64,000 bases of DNA from the NCBI GenBank assembly GCA_051883095.1, contig JBJETB010000011.1, positions 1-64,000 on the forward strand. Direction: 5' to 3'. Both the position numbers and the translations under genes were made by a program. Numbering within the stretch: the first letter of the stretch is position 1; every line of letters starts with the position of its first letter. The notes under the pieces are model-generated. The model did no database searches. It was not told the origin of the DNA and was given only the letters and a program-made list of their open reading frames with translations. Source of the DNA: SUG1106 sp051883095 (GTDB lineage: Bacteria; Bacillota; Clostridia; Peptostreptococcales; Anaerovoracaceae). Shown here in pieces: positions 43,143 to 52,113 of this stretch.

Positions 43143-44666
43143 ATGAGCTCAATTGATTTGTTGATTACAGGTGTGACGCATATTTTTGAGTATCCATTTA
43201 TTTTATTGCTAGTGGTAGCAGGCGTTTTAATTGGAATGGTTTTCGGTGCTATTCCTGGATTGTCAGCAACTTTGGCTGTTACTCTATTCCTTCCATTTTC
43301 GTATACGATGAGTTCAACAGAGGCGTTAAGCTTCTTAGTAGCAATATATGTGGGAGGAGTAAGTGGAGGACTTATTTCAGCTTGCTTGTTAAATATACCA
43401 GGCACCCCTTCTGCTATTGTCACCACGTTTGACGGAGCTCCAATGGCAAGGGGAGGCAAACCGGGGGAGGCACTAAGCATTGGTGTTTTTGCATCATTGG
43501 TTGGTGGTATGGTTAGCGCAATAATATTGATTTTTGTTGCACCGTTGGTAGCAAAAGTGGCACTTATTTTTGGTTCGTGGGAATATGCTGCAATGGGATT
43601 CATGGGGCTGTGTCTGATAATTACTTTAACAGGCAAAGACCCTATTAAAGGAATTGTTTCGGCTGCCATTGGGGCTTTGTTTGCGATGATAGGTATAGAT
43701 ACAATATCCAACGCAACAAGATTTACTTTTGGATTCTGGCAGTTATCCGGAGGATTGGCATTGCTAGCTGTTTTAATGGGCATATTTGCTTTGTCAGAAA
43801 TTTTAATTCAGGTGCAGGACATCGCAACGGATGCAAAACCTTTAAAAGTAACAAAAGTTCCTTTATTCCCTCCAAAAGAAATGCTTAAGGGGTCAGGAAA
43901 GGCGCTTGCCGGATCTTCAATAATTGGCGTTATAGTTGGAATTTTGCCAGGAGTGGGTGCGTCTACATCTACACTGCTAGCGTACTCATATTCGAGATCG
44001 GTTTCTAAAAATCCTGAAAAGTTTGGAACAGGATGTTCGGAGGGAATTATTGCCTCAGAGTCAGCAAATAATGGCACATGCGGAGGCGCTTTGGTACCTA
44101 TGCTTACAATGGGTATTCCAGGTGACGCAGTTACTGCAGTATTGCTAGGTGCATTCATTGCACATGGTATTGAAGCTGGACCGTTACTGTTTGTAAACAG
44201 CAGAGAACTGGTTGGAGTGATTTTTGTTATGTATTTCTTTGCCAACGTTGTAATGTACGTAATGGAGTTAGGATTGATGAGAGCATTTGTAAAGGTTCTG
44301 TTAGTACCGTTAAACTATTTGCTTCCTACTATTCTGTTGATGTGCATTATGGGAACATTTGCTGCAAATAACCGTACATTCGATATATGGGCATTATTGA
44401 TAATTGGTATTATTGGGTATCTTTTAAGATTTGGTGGATTTGCACTGCCTCCAATTGTCCTTGGATATATACTTGGACCTATAATGGAAAGCAATTTAAG
44501 AAGAGCAATGATTTCTTCACAAGGTGATTTGTCAGTATTCTTCTCAAGACCAATTGCTGTGGTGCTTGTGCTTGTAGGAATAATTTTATTGATTTTCCCT
44601 ATAATAAAAGATTTAAAGAAGACCAGAACAGAAAAGAAACAACATGAGAAAGAGACAACTGTTTAA
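43143..44666 (+). CDS. TTT transporter large permease subunit (TctA family)
   Basis: A 507-residue permease with about twelve helices. TctA signatures are strong: GAIPGLSATLAVTLFLPF (about 40), VGGVSGGLISACLLNIPGTPSAIVTTFDG, GILPGVGASTSTLLAYSYS, and SANNGTCGGALVPMLTMGIPGDAVTAVLLGA. The two GxPG-type signatures are symmetric halves of the carrier. The start at 43143 has AAAGGAAG eight bases upstream; the ATG at 43137 is too close. Confidence 0.93.
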   Translation: MSSIDLLITGVTHIFEYPFILLLVVAGVLIGMVFGAIPGLSATLAVTLFLPFSYTMSSTEALSFLVAIYVGGVSGGLISACLLNIPGTPSAIVTTFDGAPMARGGKPGEALSIGVFASLVGGMVSAIILIFVAPLVAKVALIFGSWEYAAMGFMGLCLIITLTGKDPIKGIVSAAIGALFAMIGIDTISNATRFTFGFWQLSGGLALLAVLMGIFALSEILIQVQDIATDAKPLKVTKVPLFPPKEMLKGSGKALAGSSIIGVIVGILPGVGASTSTLLAYSYSRSVSKNPEKFGTGCSEGIIASESANNGTCGGALVPMLTMGIPGDAVTAVLLGAFIAHGIEAGPLLFVNSRELVGVIFVMYFFANVVMYVMELGLMRAFVKVLLVPLNYLLPTILLMCIMGTFAANNRTFDIWALLIIGIIGYLLRFGGFALPPIVLGYILGPIMESNLRRAMISSQGDLSVFFSRPIAVVLVLVGIILLIFPIIKDLKKTRTEKKQHEKETTV

Positions 44667-44690
44667 ACCCAGATTATTTGGAGAGAAAAA

Positions 44691-45206
44691 ATGTATACGA
44701 TTATAGTCTGTATTCTTTTGATATTAATGTTTTGGGAAGTAGCTACGTGGGCGGTTTTCTTTTATTTAAGGCGTCTTGCTGCCAAAATAAATGATGCATT
44801 GGAAAGATACATTAATAGAAGAAAAGACATATCGCTTGAGATATGCAAATATTCAGATGGCGTAAATACGCAAGAAAAAAAACAATATACGATAGACATT
44901 TCAAGATTGGCAAAGAGGCAGATATGTGATGAAATGCAAAAAAATATTCATGACGATTTCTTAATGGGAGAAAAAACAAACAAGCTTGCCTCTATGTTAA
45001 AATCTGAGAAGGAATATTTGAATGAAGATGAAGATTTTTTCCATCTCAATAATGAATTTAATGAACTACGGCAAGTAATTGATGGATGCATAGACTATCA
45101 TAATTTATGTGCCAACAAACTTGAAAAAATGATAACAACATATCCATCAAAAGTGGTTGCAAGACTTTTTCGGATAAAGACTTTGCCGATGCTAAAAAAG
45201 GCTTGA
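44691..45206 (+). CDS. LemA-like membrane-anchored helical protein
   Basis: A 171-residue protein with one N-terminal membrane helix (IIVCILLILMFWEVATWAVFF) and a helical body. The last 70 residues (FHLNNEFNELRQVIDGCIDYHNL...LEKMITTYPSKVVARLFRIK) follow the LemA pattern, where paired helices end in YN-x-FP-x2-VA-x-LF. It is a distant match. It has a GGAGAGAAAA site 24 bases after tctA. A LemA-like partner in a TTT operon is unusual; the role is unknown. Confidence 0.6.
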   Translation: MYTIIVCILLILMFWEVATWAVFFYLRRLAAKINDALERYINRRKDISLEICKYSDGVNTQEKKQYTIDISRLAKRQICDEMQKNIHDDFLMGEKTNKLASMLKSEKEYLNEDEDFFHLNNEFNELRQVIDGCIDYHNLCANKLEKMITTYPSKVVARLFRIKTLPMLKKA

Positions 45207-45263
45207 AATTGATAAATCATGATTTGGTTTTATTATTTTCTATAAATGAAAACGTAGTAAAAA

Positions 45264-45598
45264 ATGGAATAACCGAAGCATTTAGACTGGGGAAAGTGCA
45301 AATGCTTTTACCCAAAACAAAGCACGACCCGCAAGTGCTACCAGGAAAGTGATAATTTCACTATGAACATACAGTGGTTATTCTGCAGGGAAAATGCGAT
45401 TTCTATGTAGGAGAGGACGACGCTAAGGAAAAGTTTACCTTTGATGCAAAGCTCGACGACGGTGGAATCTGCTCTTGGACAATTCCACCAAACGAGGTGA
45501 ATCGGATAGGGAATCCATATAACAAGCCTGTTTATAATATTGATATATTTGCGTCAAAGATGACAGAAGACAGAGAACAAAGCGTTGAAATTTGTTGA
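45264..45598 (+). pseudogene. Degenerate copy of the cupin gene at 51665
   Basis: The DNA matches the intact cupin at 51665-52054 closely from its ribosome-site region onwards, but with three lesions. The third codon is TAA (TCA in the intact gene). A 55-base stretch covering the HxH metal ligands is deleted between short TCA repeats, shifting the frame. The later metal histidine is changed to asparagine (NEVNR against NEVHW). The open frame from 45374 to 45598 is just the surviving tail. It lies between the LemA-like gene and the MFS gene and is not functional as a cupin. Confidence 0.88.
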
Positions 45599-45600
45599 AA

Positions 45601-46845
45601 ATGGAGAAAAAAAATATAAAAGAGAACCGATTACATCATAAACATTACGCATGGATAGTAGCTATAGGTAGTTGTGTAATCTTTTTCTATAGCTTAGGAT
45701 TGACTGTTAATACATTTTCTATATTTCTTACTCCGTTAATAAATAAAATCGGAATAAGCAAGGCAGCAGGTTCTTCAATAGTAACGGTTCAGTATGCTGT
45801 CGGTGTGATAGGGATGGTTTTTGCTAATAAATTCTATAGGCATTTTAGTGTGAGAAAGGGTGCACTCATTTGTGGATTACTGATGGCAGGAGGCTATTTC
45901 ATGCTTGCCTTTTCAAACAGTCTGCAGATGTGTTACTTGTCCGTGGTGTTAAGCGGATTAGGATTTGCGGGAGGATCCATGATCCCGGCGACCACATTGA
46001 TTACACGATGGTTTAATGAAAAAAGAGGTTTTGCTTTGTCAATTGCCGCCTGTGGATCGGGTTTTGCGACCATCATCTGCTCGCCGATTTTGCAAAAAAT
46101 AATCTTGGCATATGATGTTTTTCTGGCTTTAATTTTTCAGGGTATAGCAATAGCCGTGATGGCTTTAGTAGCGTTTATAATTGTAAGAGACTGGCCTGAG
46201 GACAAAGGACTCATGTCATATGGAAAAGAAAATGTTGATAAAAAAGATGTACAAGAAGATATACGCATAGACTTAAAAGATGTAATTCGTAATTCAAAGT
46301 TTATTTTAACAAGTATTGCTGTACTATTAACAGGCATGATGGTGATACCATCAATAAATCATATTGCGGTTTTTTACACGGGATGTGGTTATTCTGAAAT
46401 GTTTGCTGCATCAATGTTATCGCTTTACGGAACAGTAATGTTAATTGGTAAGCCATTTTATGGTATCTTTTCAGATAAATTTGGAACGTATAGAGGAACA
46501 ATATATATCATACTTGTTTGGATGTTAATCGCGATATCAGGAGCTGCTTTAGCATATAATGTATTTTTTGGATACATGTTTGCTTTTTTTATGGGCTTAG
46601 GTGCAGCCCTTTCACCTATGGCAACACCGATTTGGACAACGGATTTGTTTGGGAAAAATAATTATGTTCAAATATATACATACATGAGACTATTCTTCCA
46701 AATTGGAGGAACAATTTCTTTAACATTACCTGGGATTGTTGCAGACATTGCGGGTGATTATAACAAAGTATTCTACTTATATTTTTTGATAGCTGTAACA
46801 TCAGGGATACTTTTGAACTGGCTATATAAAAGATATGTAAAATAA
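45601..46845 (+). CDS. MFS transporter, oxalate/formate antiporter-like
   Basis: A 414-residue major facilitator with twelve helices. It resembles the OxlT/monocarboxylate branch (HYAWIVAIGSCVIFFYSLGLTVNTFSIFLTPL; TTLITRWFNEKRGFALSIAACGSG; RDWPEDKGLMSYG at the middle loop). It could import or exchange a small carboxylate. There is no proper ribosome site before ATG 45601; the gene starts right at the end of the cupin pseudogene and may have depended on its translation, so expression could be reduced. Confidence 0.85.
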   Translation: MEKKNIKENRLHHKHYAWIVAIGSCVIFFYSLGLTVNTFSIFLTPLINKIGISKAAGSSIVTVQYAVGVIGMVFANKFYRHFSVRKGALICGLLMAGGYFMLAFSNSLQMCYLSVVLSGLGFAGGSMIPATTLITRWFNEKRGFALSIAACGSGFATIICSPILQKIILAYDVFLALIFQGIAIAVMALVAFIIVRDWPEDKGLMSYGKENVDKKDVQEDIRIDLKDVIRNSKFILTSIAVLLTGMMVIPSINHIAVFYTGCGYSEMFAASMLSLYGTVMLIGKPFYGIFSDKFGTYRGTIYIILVWMLIAISGAALAYNVFFGYMFAFFMGLGAALSPMATPIWTTDLFGKNNYVQIYTYMRLFFQIGGTISLTLPGIVADIAGDYNKVFYLYFLIAVTSGILLNWLYKRYVK

Positions 46846-46915
46846 TAATTATTTTGCATATGGAATTTAAGAGCAAAATTACTTGATTAAGCGCATTATA
46901 ACAGGAGGAAGTACT

Positions 46916-47881
46916 ATGAAATCAAGGATATGCGAGTTATTTGGAATTAAATATCCGATTATGCAGGGAGGAATGCAATGGCTTGCTACGCCGGAGCTTG
47001 CGGCGGCAGTATCAAATGCCGGAGGCCTAGGGACAATGAATTCGTCATTGTACATAGACGCTGAAGGCTTAAGAGAAGGTATAAAAAAAATAAGGACGCT
47101 GACTGAAAATCCATTTTGCGTAAATATATCAATGCTTCCTAATGCAACTGCAGGTGAACTTGTTCCGGATTTTATTAAAATAGTATGTGAGGAACAAGTT
47201 CCTGTGGTTGAGCTGTCAGGAAGGGATCCAAAAGAGTTTGTTCCACAATTGAAGGAAGCAGGAATAAAGATTATTCATAAATCACCGGCGGTTAGATTTG
47301 CAAGGAAGGCGGTAATAGCCGGTGTAGATGCGGTTTCTATTGTAGGATTTGAATGTGGAGGACATCCAGGAATGGATGACGTAACGACATTTTGCCTGAT
47401 TCCTGCAGTGGTGGATGCTTTTCCAGATGTGCCTGTTATTGCCGGTGGAGGAATTTGTGACAGCAGAACATATCTGGCGGCAAGATGTCTAGGTGCAGAA
47501 GGGGTTGTAATGGGAACAAGATTTGTCGCGACAGAAGAATGTGCACTTCATCCAAACTTTAAAAAGGTAATGATTGAAGCGGACGAAAGATCGACAGGTA
47601 TAGTTCAGAGATCTATAAAAAACGCTGCAAGGAATTATAAAAACAAGCCAATATTAGAATTAATGGAACTTGAGGCACGTACAACACCAAGCTTGGAAGA
47701 AGTTCTTTCTTATGTGAGTGGTAAAAGACAGAAACAGGCATATTTAGATGGAGATGTTAATGGCGGAGCTTTCCCGATGGGGCAGTGCGTCGGACAGATA
47801 CATGAAATCCTTACAGTTAAGCAGGTGATAGATGAAATAATTACTGGAGCAGAAAAGTTGCTTGAGGAAATGAGTAGATAA
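46916..47881 (+). CDS. Nitronate monooxygenase/enoyl-ACP reductase II family flavoprotein
   Basis: A 321-residue FMN TIM-barrel protein of the NMO/FabK family. It has an N-terminal LFGIKYPIMQGGMQWLATPELAAAVSNAGGLGTM, GVDAVSIVGFECGGHPGMDD (about 130-150), VIAGGGICDSRTYLAARCLGAEGVVMGTRF (phosphate-binding FMN loop) and a long C-terminal helical part. In an anaerobe this is unlikely to be an oxygenase; flavin-dependent reduction of an unsaturated or nitro compound is more probable. The start at 46916 has ACAGGAGG upstream. It ends at a strong terminator, closing the operon. Confidence 0.88.
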   Translation: MKSRICELFGIKYPIMQGGMQWLATPELAAAVSNAGGLGTMNSSLYIDAEGLREGIKKIRTLTENPFCVNISMLPNATAGELVPDFIKIVCEEQVPVVELSGRDPKEFVPQLKEAGIKIIHKSPAVRFARKAVIAGVDAVSIVGFECGGHPGMDDVTTFCLIPAVVDAFPDVPVIAGGGICDSRTYLAARCLGAEGVVMGTRFVATEECALHPNFKKVMIEADERSTGIVQRSIKNAARNYKNKPILELMELEARTTPSLEEVLSYVSGKRQKQAYLDGDVNGGAFPMGQCVGQIHEILTVKQVIDEIITGAEKLLEEMSR

Positions 47882-47930
47882 ACTTTTGAGAACTTCTACA
47901 GCCTTCAAAGTTTAAACTTTCGTATACGCA

Positions 47931-47984
47931 AGAGGACGCCGCATTAACGGAGAAAGACCGTTAGGGCGGTGCCCTCTGTTTTTT
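47931..47984 (+). terminator. Rho-independent terminator of the first TTT operon
   Basis: A long imperfect stem (AGAGG-x2-GCC ... TAACGG with CCGTTA ... GGTGCCCTCT) is followed by six Ts. It separates the NMO gene from the convergent regulator. Confidence 0.85.
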
Positions 47985-48046
47985 GCTTTAATTTGAATTG
48001 TATGTTTGACAATAAGAAACACTTTTGTTCGATCAAAGAGAAGAAC

Positions 48047-49930
48047 TTACTCATCTAATTCCTTCATTTTGCGCCAAAGAGTTGAAGGGGCAATACCAAG
48101 CTTCTTAGCGGCCATAGTACGATTACCCCCACATTCCTTTATAGCCGATTTTATGCTCTCGAGTTCCTGAGCTTTTAGCGTGATAGTATTATTTGTCTTG
48201 ATTACTCCCTCTCTATTTTTGGGAAAACTTTTTTTCAATGTGTCAATTGTTATTTTGCTGTTTTCACAAAGAATAACCATTCGTTCCATTATGTTTGACA
48301 ATTCTCGGACATTTCCTTTGAAGTTGTATAATTTCATTTCGTTAATAACATCTGAATCTATAGAATTAATATTTTTTTTATATCTTTTACAAAAACGTGA
48401 GAGAAGCGAATTACAAATATCCTCTAAATCTTCCATACGTTCTCTGAGAGGAGGAATCTCAATTTCTAAAACACTAAGCCTATAGTATAAGTCTTCCTTG
48501 AAACTTTTGCGTTCAATTAAATCTGGGATATACTGATTCGATGAGCATATGACACGGGTATCTACATGGATTACTTTATCACCACCAATGCGTATTATAT
48601 CGCCTTCTTGAATAGCACGGAGGAGTTTTGATTGCATCGAAATAGGAAGCTCAGATATTTCATCGAGGAAAAGCGTACCATTGTTTGCCATCTCGAACAA
48701 ACCAGGTTTTCCTTCTTTGCTTGCACCGGTGAATGCTCCTTTTACGTACCCGAAAAGTTCCGATTCTATTAGATTTGCCGGCAGCGTGGCACAATTAATA
48801 GCCACGAAAGGGTGATCCCTTCTAGGCGATGCATTATGAATAGATTGAGCAAATAACTCTTTACCTGTTCCTGTTTCTCCTGTAATCAGAATGGTGGAAT
48901 CATACTTAGCATATTGTGAGGCCTGTTTCTTTACTTCTCTTATTGCACGGCTTTGACCGATTATATCATCAAAATTATGTTTGGCTATAAGACCTCTCAT
49001 AATCATATTTTTTTTTGCCGCATATGCTATTTCATCTATTTCGGAGACTGTTTTAATATATACAACTGAAGCATATTTGTCCGAATCAACAGACAAATCT
49101 TTTTCATTCATATAAAGAGGTGTGATGCCTTTTGCGGATTCGCTGTCTAACAGGTTGAAATTGTCCATATTCATCATATTGTTCCTTGCAAGTAATGTTT
49201 CAAAGCTAAGACCCTTTGCAAGAAGGTTGTCTGTTTTAAAAAGATGTTCAGCGCTACTGTTTAGCATAAAAACATTTCGCGCTTCGTTCAGTACCACAAT
49301 AGCATCACTGCTCATCTGCATCAGTTCGCGATCTAATTCCATACTTCTCAGAGCCGCCTGCTGACTTCGCAAGAAGGATTGAGCATTATCAATGGCAATA
49401 GCAATATCTTGCTCATCAACATCGAATTCAATGCCGATTTTTCCGCGTTCAATAACGTAGTCGAGTGTCATGAATCCACCGGTAAAAACTTCATAGCCCA
49501 TGTCTATTAGAGTGTCAATTTGGTCAGAAATAGAACTGTTTATATCCAAGGGGTGAAATGCTAAAGTATCTGGGTCAATATCGAATAATTGCAAAGCGCT
49601 TTGAAGATGCCTATACAATTCATGTGTGCCAATATGCATTACACGTTTTGAATAAGAAAAGGCTTCTTTAATAGACTTAGCAGCTTCAAGACCAGAGAAT
49701 GGTAATGTCACTGTGGGAATATCCAATGCCTTTTGAAGATATTCTAGTGTAACGCTGTTAGATATGATAAGTTTTACACCGTTCTGTACAAGTTCCTGAG
49801 CGATAATAAGAGCATTGTCTGTAGAAGCAGCATACACAGGATATTCTAAATTGTTCTTAATACAGTAACGGTTAATTGTATTTACAGATTTTCTGCTTGG
49901 TATAACAAAAGCAATTTCTGGTTTAAGCAT
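48047..49930 (-). CDS. Sigma-54 regulator with PrpR-N and PAS domains
   Basis: A 627-residue enhancer-binding protein. The N-terminal PrpR-N domain (about 5-180) is the small-molecule sensor used by propionate regulators. A PAS domain follows (about 200-300), then AAA+ with Walker A GETGTGKE (351-358), GAFTGA (398-403) and LFLDEISELP, and a Fis-type helix-turn-helix (GGNRTMAAKKLGIAPSTLWRKMKE). It lies between the two TTT operons, each with a -24/-12 promoter, convergent to the first and divergent from the second, and could govern both. The start at 49930 has GGAGG seven bases upstream; an ATG overlapping that site is rejected. Confidence 0.93.
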   Translation of the reverse strand: MLKPEIAFVIPSRKSVNTINRYCIKNNLEYPVYAASTDNALIIAQELVQNGVKLIISNSVTLEYLQKALDIPTVTLPFSGLEAAKSIKEAFSYSKRVMHIGTHELYRHLQSALQLFDIDPDTLAFHPLDINSSISDQIDTLIDMGYEVFTGGFMTLDYVIERGKIGIEFDVDEQDIAIAIDNAQSFLRSQQAALRSMELDRELMQMSSDAIVVLNEARNVFMLNSSAEHLFKTDNLLAKGLSFETLLARNNMMNMDNFNLLDSESAKGITPLYMNEKDLSVDSDKYASVVYIKTVSEIDEIAYAAKKNMIMRGLIAKHNFDDIIGQSRAIREVKKQASQYAKYDSTILITGETGTGKELFAQSIHNASPRRDHPFVAINCATLPANLIESELFGYVKGAFTGASKEGKPGLFEMANNGTLFLDEISELPISMQSKLLRAIQEGDIIRIGGDKVIHVDTRVICSSNQYIPDLIERKSFKEDLYYRLSVLEIEIPPLRERMEDLEDICNSLLSRFCKRYKKNINSIDSDVINEMKLYNFKGNVRELSNIMERMVILCENSKITIDTLKKSFPKNREGVIKTNNTITLKAQELESIKSAIKECGGNRTMAAKKLGIAPSTLWRKMKELDE

Positions 49931-50087
49931 AATAACCTCCATAATAGGATTGCAATTTAGTATTTACTCCTTCATTTTAGAACAAAATATTGCAAAATGA
50001 AAGAAATATTTTTATTTTTTTAAATATAAATTGTGATACTTTTTTCAAAACATTAGAAAATGCATGATGATACCGTTGATCTAAAAG

Positions 50088-50104
50088 TTGGCACGCTAAT
50101 TGCT
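50088..50104 (+). promoter_or_regulatory. Sigma-54 promoter of the second TTT operon
   Basis: TTGGCAC, five bases (GCTAA), TTGCT is a complete -24/-12 match with GG at 50090-50091 and GC at 50102-50103. The leader to the first gene at 50264 is about 150 bases and very AT-rich; I see no other feature in 49931-50263. Confidence 0.9.
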
Positions 50105-50263
50105 TAAATTAATAGTGTCGAGTAAATGAAGACTGACAAAATTTTAATATAAAAAATAAAATTGTGTTAGTAACATGTCACTAGTTTAAAATTGTTTTTA
50201 ATAATTATATTATCAATTAAAATATTATTAATTTAAATATTATAATTAAGGGAGGTTATTAGT

Positions 50264-50647
50264 ATGTTAAAGACTAAATATGAAATTGGGAACTGGAATG
50301 AAATGAAGTACCAGCCGGGCAGAGAAGGTGTTAAGAGAGCTATGCTTGGAATTGACATGGACAACATGCTCGTTATGGTTAATGTTTTACAGCCGGGACA
50401 TGAGATTGCTCCTGAGCATTCTCATCCTGATGAACAGATGTCAATCCTGCTCTCCGGAGAATTGGATTTTTATACAGATGGTGAAGCTCATAGAATGACA
50501 GCTGGTTCATGGATTGCCATTGGCTCAGGTGTTGGTCATCGCACACAGGTCGTTGGAAATGAACCGTGTATGATTATGGATATCTTTGCACCAACTCGAC
50601 CTAAATTTACCACATCTTATAAGGAATTTCTTGCAGAAGAAAAATAA
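50264..50647 (+). CDS. Cupin-domain protein
   Basis: A 127-residue single-domain cupin. Motif 1 is intact, with metal ligands in EHSHPDEQMSILLSGELDFY (H-x-H-x4-Q). Motif 2 has the last histidine in GVGHRTQV. Small cupins bind a divalent metal and act as isomerases, lyases or sensors. It is the first gene of an operon with a 2-hydroxyacid dehydrogenase, a second cupin, a TTT transporter and an aldolase, so it may act on the same keto or hydroxy acid. A GGGAGG site precedes the ATG. Confidence 0.9.
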   Translation: MLKTKYEIGNWNEMKYQPGREGVKRAMLGIDMDNMLVMVNVLQPGHEIAPEHSHPDEQMSILLSGELDFYTDGEAHRMTAGSWIAIGSGVGHRTQVVGNEPCMIMDIFAPTRPKFTTSYKEFLAEEK

Positions 50648-50674
50648 TATCAATTGAAAAAAGAGAGGTCAGTA

Positions 50675-51592
50675 ATGAAATTTTTAGCAACAAATTCGTC
50701 CTTCTGTAAGACCACAGAAGAACCAAAGAAAATGATAGCAGAAAGAGGATACGAACTTGTTTGGATTCCTGATGCTACAAAAGAACAAATAATTTCAGAA
50801 AATCCAGACGTTATTATCAACGGAATAGAAGTGGTTGATAAAGAAATAATGGACGCTTGTCCGAATTTAAAGGTTATTTCACATCATGGTGTTGGATTAG
50901 ATGGTATAGACCTTGAATATGCAAAGAAGAAAGGAATTGCTGTAAGAACAGGCAAGGGCAGCAATACCGAAGCTGTTGCAGATTTTGCTTTCTGTTTAAT
51001 GATGGCTTGCGCAAGAAGAATTAATGAAGCGCAGGAGACGACTTTGAGCGGAGTCTGGCAGAAAAAAGTAGGCTACGGTATTTACGGAAAGACTGTTGGT
51101 ATAGTCGGTTTGGGTGCAATAGGAAAGGCAGTAGCCAAACGTGCAAAAGGTTTCGGTATGGAAGTATTAGCAAATGACGTGTACTGGGACGAAAAGTTTG
51201 CTGAAGAGTGGAACGTCAAAAGAGCAAGTGTTGATGAAATCATCGAACAGAGTGACTTTATCACTCTTCATTGTAATCTGACAGATGAAAACAAAGGGAT
51301 GATAGGTTATGAAGAACTAAAAAGAATGAAGAGAACGGCAATTTTAGTTAATACCGGAAGAGGCCCTTTAATTGATCATGATGGTCTGGTAAAGGCTATG
51401 AAGGAGGAATTAATAGCAGGTGCAGGAATAGATGTTTATGATGTTGAACCAGCGCCTGTAGACGACACACTCTTTGATATCCCAAATGTCATTCATACTC
51501 CACATGTTGCCGCATATACGGTAGAAAGTCTCACAAATATGAGTATGTTCGCAGTTCAGAATGCATTCGAAGAACTTGATAAATTAAAGTAA
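50675..51592 (+). CDS. D-2-hydroxyacid dehydrogenase (phosphoglycerate dehydrogenase-like)
   Basis: A 305-residue NAD-dependent dehydrogenase of the D-isomer family. The Rossmann motif GLGAIG is at 145-150, and the catalytic triad is R229 (NTGRGP), E258 (DVEPAP) and H277 (TPHVAAYT). It interconverts a 2-oxo acid and a D-2-hydroxy acid. It lacks the ACT domain of true SerA. The start at 50675 has AGAGAGG upstream, and longer in-frame starts do not. In context it may oxidise an imported 2-hydroxy acid before aldol cleavage by the HpaI-type enzyme downstream. Confidence 0.93.
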   Translation: MKFLATNSSFCKTTEEPKKMIAERGYELVWIPDATKEQIISENPDVIINGIEVVDKEIMDACPNLKVISHHGVGLDGIDLEYAKKKGIAVRTGKGSNTEAVADFAFCLMMACARRINEAQETTLSGVWQKKVGYGIYGKTVGIVGLGAIGKAVAKRAKGFGMEVLANDVYWDEKFAEEWNVKRASVDEIIEQSDFITLHCNLTDENKGMIGYEELKRMKRTAILVNTGRGPLIDHDGLVKAMKEELIAGAGIDVYDVEPAPVDDTLFDIPNVIHTPHVAAYTVESLTNMSMFAVQNAFEELDKLK

Positions 51593-51664
51593 TATTATAT
51601 GACATTTGCGCCGTACAAGAGTTGCGGCGATAAATGATAAATCGATTTATAGGAGGTAAAAAAT

Positions 51665-52054
51665 ATGGCATCACCAAAACATTTAGACTGGGGAAAGTGC
51701 GAATGGTTCTACCCAAATCCAAGCACAACTCGCAAGTGCTATCAGGGAAGTGATAACTTCACCATTACAATGGGGTTAATTCAGCCGGGGATTGAACCAG
51801 GTCCTCACAAACATCACTATGAACAGACCGTGGTTATTCTGCAGGGAAAATGCGATTTCTATGTAGGAGAGGGAGACGCAAAGGAAAAATTCACCTTTGA
51901 TGCAAAGCTTGAAGACGGCGGAATCTGTTTTATGACAATTCCACCAAATGAAGTACATTGGATTGAAAATCCATATGACAAGCCTGTATATAATATGGAT
52001 ATCTTTGCGCCAAAGAGGACAGAAGACAGAGAACAAAGCGTTGAAGTAAAATAA
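51665..52054 (+). CDS. Cupin-domain protein, intact parent of the pseudogene at 45264
   Basis: A 129-residue cupin with motif 1 HKHHYEQTVVILQGKCDFY (ligands H-x-H and Q) and motif 2 IPPNEVHWIENP (last histidine). It shares only the fold with the cupin at 50264, but is nearly identical in DNA to the broken copy at 45264. It has an AGGAGG site. It lies directly upstream of the binding protein gene of the second TTT system, suggesting that it handles the transported ligand. Confidence 0.9.
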   Translation: MASPKHLDWGKCEWFYPNPSTTRKCYQGSDNFTITMGLIQPGIEPGPHKHHYEQTVVILQGKCDFYVGEGDAKEKFTFDAKLEDGGICFMTIPPNEVHWIENPYDKPVYNMDIFAPKRTEDREQSVEVK

Positions 52055-52113
52055 AATATTCCGCCTATCGGTGTAATGTATATCTAGTTGTTTTTTAACG
52101 TAAGGAGGAAGAA

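Noticed and set aside
45374..45598. Independent 74-residue cupin gene
   Set aside because: The DNA upstream shows it is the tail of a broken copy of the cupin at 51665, with a stop at codon 3, a deletion and a lost metal ligand.
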